NCBI GenBank assembly: GCA_029964075.1
Contig: CM057129.1
Coordinates: forward strand, 27,457,430-27,521,429
Direction of reading: 5' to 3'
Length of the DNA stretch: 64,000 bases
Source of the DNA: Patiria pectinifera
Lineage: Eukaryota; Echinodermata; Asteroidea; Valvatida; Asterinidae
Shown: piece by piece, positions 61,201-64,000 of the stretch
Position numbering within the stretch: position 1 is the stretch's first letter
Layout: each line of letters starts with the position of its first letter
Program-made: the position numbers and the translations under genes
The notes under the pieces: generated by a model
The model's input: the letters and a program-made list of their open reading frames with translations, nothing else
Databases searched by the model: none
What the model was told of the DNA's origin: nothing

Positions 61201-63676
61201 TTCGAAATTTCCGCAATGAGACCTTGACATTTTATTTGAGGTCGCACAGTTGAGTATATTTGAAATAATCTGTCATTCAAGCATTTCAACTTCAAAGGAT
61301 CTCTTCGGCAGAGAAGCCTTGAGACTTTGCTGGTAATCAGTTGAATAAATATGGCTGCTCACCAATTGTGTGTTTTGAGCGTTTAATATTTTAACGTTTG
61401 ACACACTTACTCCTGAAACTTCGATTCCCTTGGCATACACTGCAATGCCCCTTTCAAACCTCATGATGAAGTGAAGCAAGTGCATTTTGTATCTTGCCGA
61501 ATGATACTTCACGCACAATGTCTTTCCTGGCATTTTAAATACACGTTAAAGCAAATGCAACCATTTCGGTACCTGGACTCGAGATTGGAGCCAAATGGGG
61601 AACAAAGGTTTTGCTAGAGCACTGAAATAGCAAATACCAAGTGGAGTCGGGCGGGCCAGGTGATTAGATGGAATGACAGCAAATTGACAAGGAGCTTGAC
61701 AGACCGACAGCCAAGAAACGGCAAAAGAAGTAGAGGAAGACCAAAGAAGACATGGAGAGATGATCTTGAAGACTACAAGATGGGCTACATCAGGCCAGAG
61801 ATAAGAAAGCATGGAAGAGCTTGGACGAAGGATCGGTTAAGTCTGCTGCGTCTTCCTCAGGTCAGTCACAGGACAACCTCTCTTTCTGAAATTAACGATT
61901 GATATCTTTTGTTTCCAGGGATACAGCAGAAGTACCTATTAGTGACTTGCAACTACGTTGCCAGGGCGCGCGGCGTGACCAAACTGATGAGGATTACCGA
62001 TGCTCTACAGCGATGTCCGGACTTGGTCATCGTCAGTGGGGAAGATCTGACGCACTACAGGGAGATGTCTTACAGAATGACAGGTGGGTTCTGATTATCA
62101 ATCTTAGAAATGCAGTAAAACAAAATGCAATAAAATGTACATGTGTGACATGTGCAGCCTGTATGCATACCAACGTGTGCATTTAGATGTATTTTGAAGG
62201 TACTACTCTCATGTAAATTCACATCCCATTTAAATCCCCTCGACATCCAATTTTATATTTCATGAGCACACCGAGTTCACGTGAGGCCTTTTCAGGACAA
62301 ATTTTTAAAATTTTCATTTTACTTAATTTTGCTTAGCCTCATGCTCAAATTTCAAATTGTGCCTTTTCATTTGCGAAATAGATAATTATCTATTTCGCAA
62401 ATGAAAAGGCACAATTTTAAATTTTTTTCTTGTGTTAAGAGCTTAAATTCTAGACAATCATCTTTATCTGACATTCCTCACATGAGGTACAGATATCCAA
62501 AGTTATACTGAATAGTTGTATACTCTTTAGGGAACCAAGATGGCCTTTGGAATGTTTTCATCGGCACGATTAGCGGGGTAATAGTAATGTACTGTACATT
62601 AAGCACCTGTTTGGTGGATATGGGTACCACATAAATCAATTTTATTATTATTATTATTGTTATTAATACAGAGCTTCTTCAGCAGTTCAGCCCCTTGGTG
62701 GAGAGGCTAGGATTTGATGAGAATTTCATCGATGTGAGCCATCTCGTGTCTCAGCGCTTGCAAAGAGAAGAAGAAAGAACTGAAGTCTTTGGTCACGTGT
62801 ACGGAGACACAGCTACAAATTCTGGTATGTACAAATGAGAAGACTTACTTAGAATTTTGTTGATGTAAGCCATCTTGTGTCTCGTTTATAGGATTCTTAT
62901 ATATTATATTTCAAGGGCAATCAACATCAAGGACAATCAACATCGAAGAAAATATGAACAAGAAATGTGTACATTTGTGACATCAATAAATCTGTGACTT
63001 TTTAAACTCTTTACAGTTGCACTTTAGAAGAGAGTTTAAGAGTGATGTTATTGGGCTCTGACATTTTCATTGGAAATTTTAGGCATATAAGAAAAGTTGT
63101 CTGCAATTTGTTGTCTACATTTTAGGAGAAAATCTTTTAACTGCAGGATTTATATTGTTTGTTAAAGCGTTGAACTCATGTACATTTATAGCAGGCATGC
63201 AACGTTTTCTCTGATCCGCTCATTTCTTAAATTTTTTCTTCTCATGTCTGCTATTGAAAATGTCCGCTATAGAAAACTACACTGAAGAAAGTCTTATGCA
63301 GCTTTGAATGTCCAGATTTTCGATGACATTTTTGATGACTATAATGTACATGAGGTGCATGTCTGTTAGTCTTACCTGTACAGTACCACACACTGTCAAA
63401 AAATCCCTTTTTTAGTTGTTGCTATAGAAACCAACTCTCCGCCAATCTGCACCTGTGGCTGTCACCAGCGCCTCCTCCTCGCCTCACACATCGCCCACGA
63501 GATGCGCGAAGCCCTCTGGACCCAGCTGGGTCTGACAAGCTGTGCGGGAGTGGCCCACAACAAGCTGCTTGCCAAGCTGGTGGGCTCGACTCACAAACCC
63601 AACGACCAGACGACACTGTACCCTCACATGGTTGGCATGCTGATGGCAAGCCTGACTAAAGTCACTCAGGTTCCAG
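55362..63676 (+). CDS. POLI: DNA polymerase iota (Y family), 3' end outside the window
   Basis: Translesion polymerase that bypasses template lesions in the nucleus. Exons visible: 55362-55449, 60997-61131, 61919-62083, 62672-62824 and 63416-63676; every join is phase 1 and the last donor is at 63677, so the gene continues to the right. Motifs: IIHIDLDCYYAQVEM (first catalytic Asp53), QQKYLLVTCNYVAR, GEDLTHYREMSYRMT, LVERLGFDENFID (Asp145/Glu146, the second acidic pair), FGHVYGD, and LTSCAGVAHNKLLAKLVG, each close to human POLI. The acidic first exon (MMDEVEDEDWSKPTYSDESF) is inferred from its phase, donor and acidic character like the human N-terminus; if wrong, Met43 in the second exon is the start. 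Intron 1 is 5.5 kb and full of nested repeats; intron 2 carries a LINE fragment. Confidence 0.92.
56127..58061. mobile_element. Inner element with about 240-bp TIRs
   Basis: 56127 to about 56365 and about 57815 to 58061 are inverted copies: TAGTCC(T/A)TGGGACGAG at the tips, then CCGCCGAATTTTATAAAACT-type text, CCACAGTTTGTTTG, AATCTGGGATAAAAA, and ATGAGAAAAAACATAAGAAA. The interior is AT-rich and non-coding apart from the repeat at 57609. Long TIRs suggest a Mutator-like or foldback element, but no clean target duplication was seen. Confidence 0.7.
57609..57720. repeat. GGGCGGATCCAG dispersed repeat
   Basis: GGGCGGATCCAGGAATTTTC, a G11 run, then CCGGACACTTGGCCTCCGTA. It shares the last words with 40037-40060, which ties the two variants into one family. 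It is nested in the inner TIR element. Confidence 0.55.
58222..58250. repeat. AGCTGTTTCGGTG hairpin
   Basis: AGCTGTTTCGGTG, ACA, CACCGAAACAGCT is a perfect 13-bp stem with a 3-nt loop. A further CCGAAACAGCTTGTGTTTG stands at 59112, so the satellite between them is bracketed by related words. A T-rich run follows at 58265-58300. Confidence 0.75.
58370..59095. repeat. Satellite with about 180-bp and 160-bp periods, CRE-like sites
   Basis: 58370-58552 and 58553-58735 are two copies sharing GACCACCACCCACAGATGGT, TGACGTCATCAGGTGTC, CCCCATATGTTTTGTACAC and CCAGTTTGGCATC. Downstream, TCATGTGAGGGCGCCCTA returns three times (about 58774, 58927 and 59079) at about 155-bp spacing. TGACGTCA is the consensus CRE. 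The copies are diverged by several percent. Confidence 0.75.
59406..59708. repeat. TGTC microsatellite and imperfect inverted repeat
   Basis: A (TGTC/TGTG)n run lies at about 59420-59455. 59531-59580 and 59653-59708 are inverted copies (CAAACTCCGCATGTA, GTAGATCGGGG, ATGCACCTACGACTGTTTCA) with a 72-bp spacer. It is of foldback type, with no coding role. Confidence 0.65.
60655..60950. repeat. TCGTGCCGTC-type minisatellite
   Basis: About 300 bases of degenerate 10-13 bp units (ATCGTGCCGTC, CATCATGCCGTC, GTTGCATCGTGC) lie directly upstream of POLI exon 2 (acceptor 60996). All three forward frames are open through part of it and give Cys/Val/Ser/His repeats, an artefact of the repeat. Confidence 0.75.
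61650..61890 (+). mobile_element. LINE ORF2 C-terminal fragment in POLI intron 2
   Basis: The frame gives QVIRWNDSKLTRSLTDRQPR then SRGRPKKTWRDDLEDY and RAWTKDRL, the familiar C-terminal segment (RGRPxxxWRDDL...W...A.DR) of non-LTR retrotransposon reverse transcriptase proteins. It is only about 80 codons; the RT core is absent. Confidence 0.75.
62354..62417. repeat. Perfect 64-bp palindrome without spacer, POLI intron 3
   Basis: The two 32-bp halves (62354-62385, 62386-62417) are exact reverse complements meeting at GATAATTATC. No element ends or duplication are visible around it. Confidence 0.9.
62580..62668 (+). repeat. SINE 3' tail fragment
   Basis: TAAGCACCTGTTTGGTGGAT, ATGGGTACCACATAAATC and a TTATTATTATT run resemble the tail at 35530-35600. 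It ends at the polypyrimidine-poor acceptor of POLI exon 4, so the repeat may supply part of that splice site. Confidence 0.45.
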
Positions 63677-63833
63677 GTATAAACAATATCCATTGTTAAC
63701 CCTAACTCCCTGGGGACTTTTGCTAGGATGCATGCCTCAATCCTACAAAATCCTCCAACTGCCTCCATGTACAAATTGCATACAGCCTCAATCCTCCAAA
63801 TTAAACCATTGCTATGACATCACACTATTGTTA

Positions 63834-63935
63834 AAAGTGTGGATTCGGATCTACGAATCTCTTACACTGGTCACAAAGTGTGGATTCGGAACTACGAATC
63901 TTTAGTAAAGTGTGGATTCGGAATTACGAATCCAC
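63834..63935. repeat. GTGTGGATTCGGAACTACGAATC direct repeats with terminal dyad
   Basis: Three copies of AGTGTGGATTCGG followed by A(A/T)CTACGAATC-type words, the last closed by its complement (CGAATCCACACTTT) so that it can form a hairpin. It lies in the intron after POLI exon 5. Confidence 0.7.
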
Positions 63936-64000
63936 ACTTTGAAAACGTCGGACAATTGTTCTCCATAATGAGCATGAATAGGACCGTCTGCGTGAAAATT

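Overview
The window is eukaryotic nuclear DNA: every real gene has GT-AG introns with matching phases, and most of the rest is transposons, tRNA-derived SINE-like repeats, microsatellites and minisatellites. The gene set (a LIV-1 type zinc transporter, DNA polymerase iota, a C5orf63-type glutaredoxin, class A peptide GPCRs), the repeat style and the very frequent AGGCCTA-type words suggest a marine invertebrate deuterostome. An echinoderm or other ambulacrarian is the best guess; this is inference, not proof.

Left part (1-27.7 kb): a tandem array of a peptide-receptor-like GPCR. A block at 1-4455 recurs at 14427-19745. Two complete three-coding-exon receptors follow these blocks (11067-12629, 384 aa; 26077-27681, 385 aa). 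Each has a recognisable TATA promoter and a non-coding first exon (TATA at 10011 and 21056). A third receptor has been lost, leaving only its 3' flank (about 4897-5960). The first receptor's promoter is split by a Mutator-like element (6423-9949, 9-bp target duplication), which itself holds a probable solo LTR (8266-9783, 4-bp duplication). The second receptor's first intron holds a decayed Penelope-like element, itself hit by a TTAA-flanked MITE, beside two long (AT)n tracts that enclose a perfect 64-bp inverted repeat.

Middle part (27.7-45 kb): about 5 kb of gene-poor DNA with a 0.5-kb foldback element and MITEs, then a complete 11-exon zinc transporter of the SLC39A LIV-1 group (32503-45022, 617 aa) whose introns carry SINEs and small hAT-like elements.

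Right part (45-64 kb): an RNase H fragment of a retroelement, a complete three-exon glutaredoxin-like gene on the minus strand (47614-51213), a dense patch of MITEs, a LINE tail and a broken cysteine-cluster gene (51.4-54.9 kb), then DNA polymerase iota on the plus strand (55362 to 63676, running off the right edge). A nested, palindrome-ended 3.9-kb repeat lies in its first intron.

The genes do not form one pathway: receptor signalling, zinc uptake, thiol redox and translesion DNA synthesis are independent neighbours. The most notable content is the receptor array with its layered insertions, and the cluster of perfect or nearly perfect inverted repeats. I did not find a convincing new multi-gene system.
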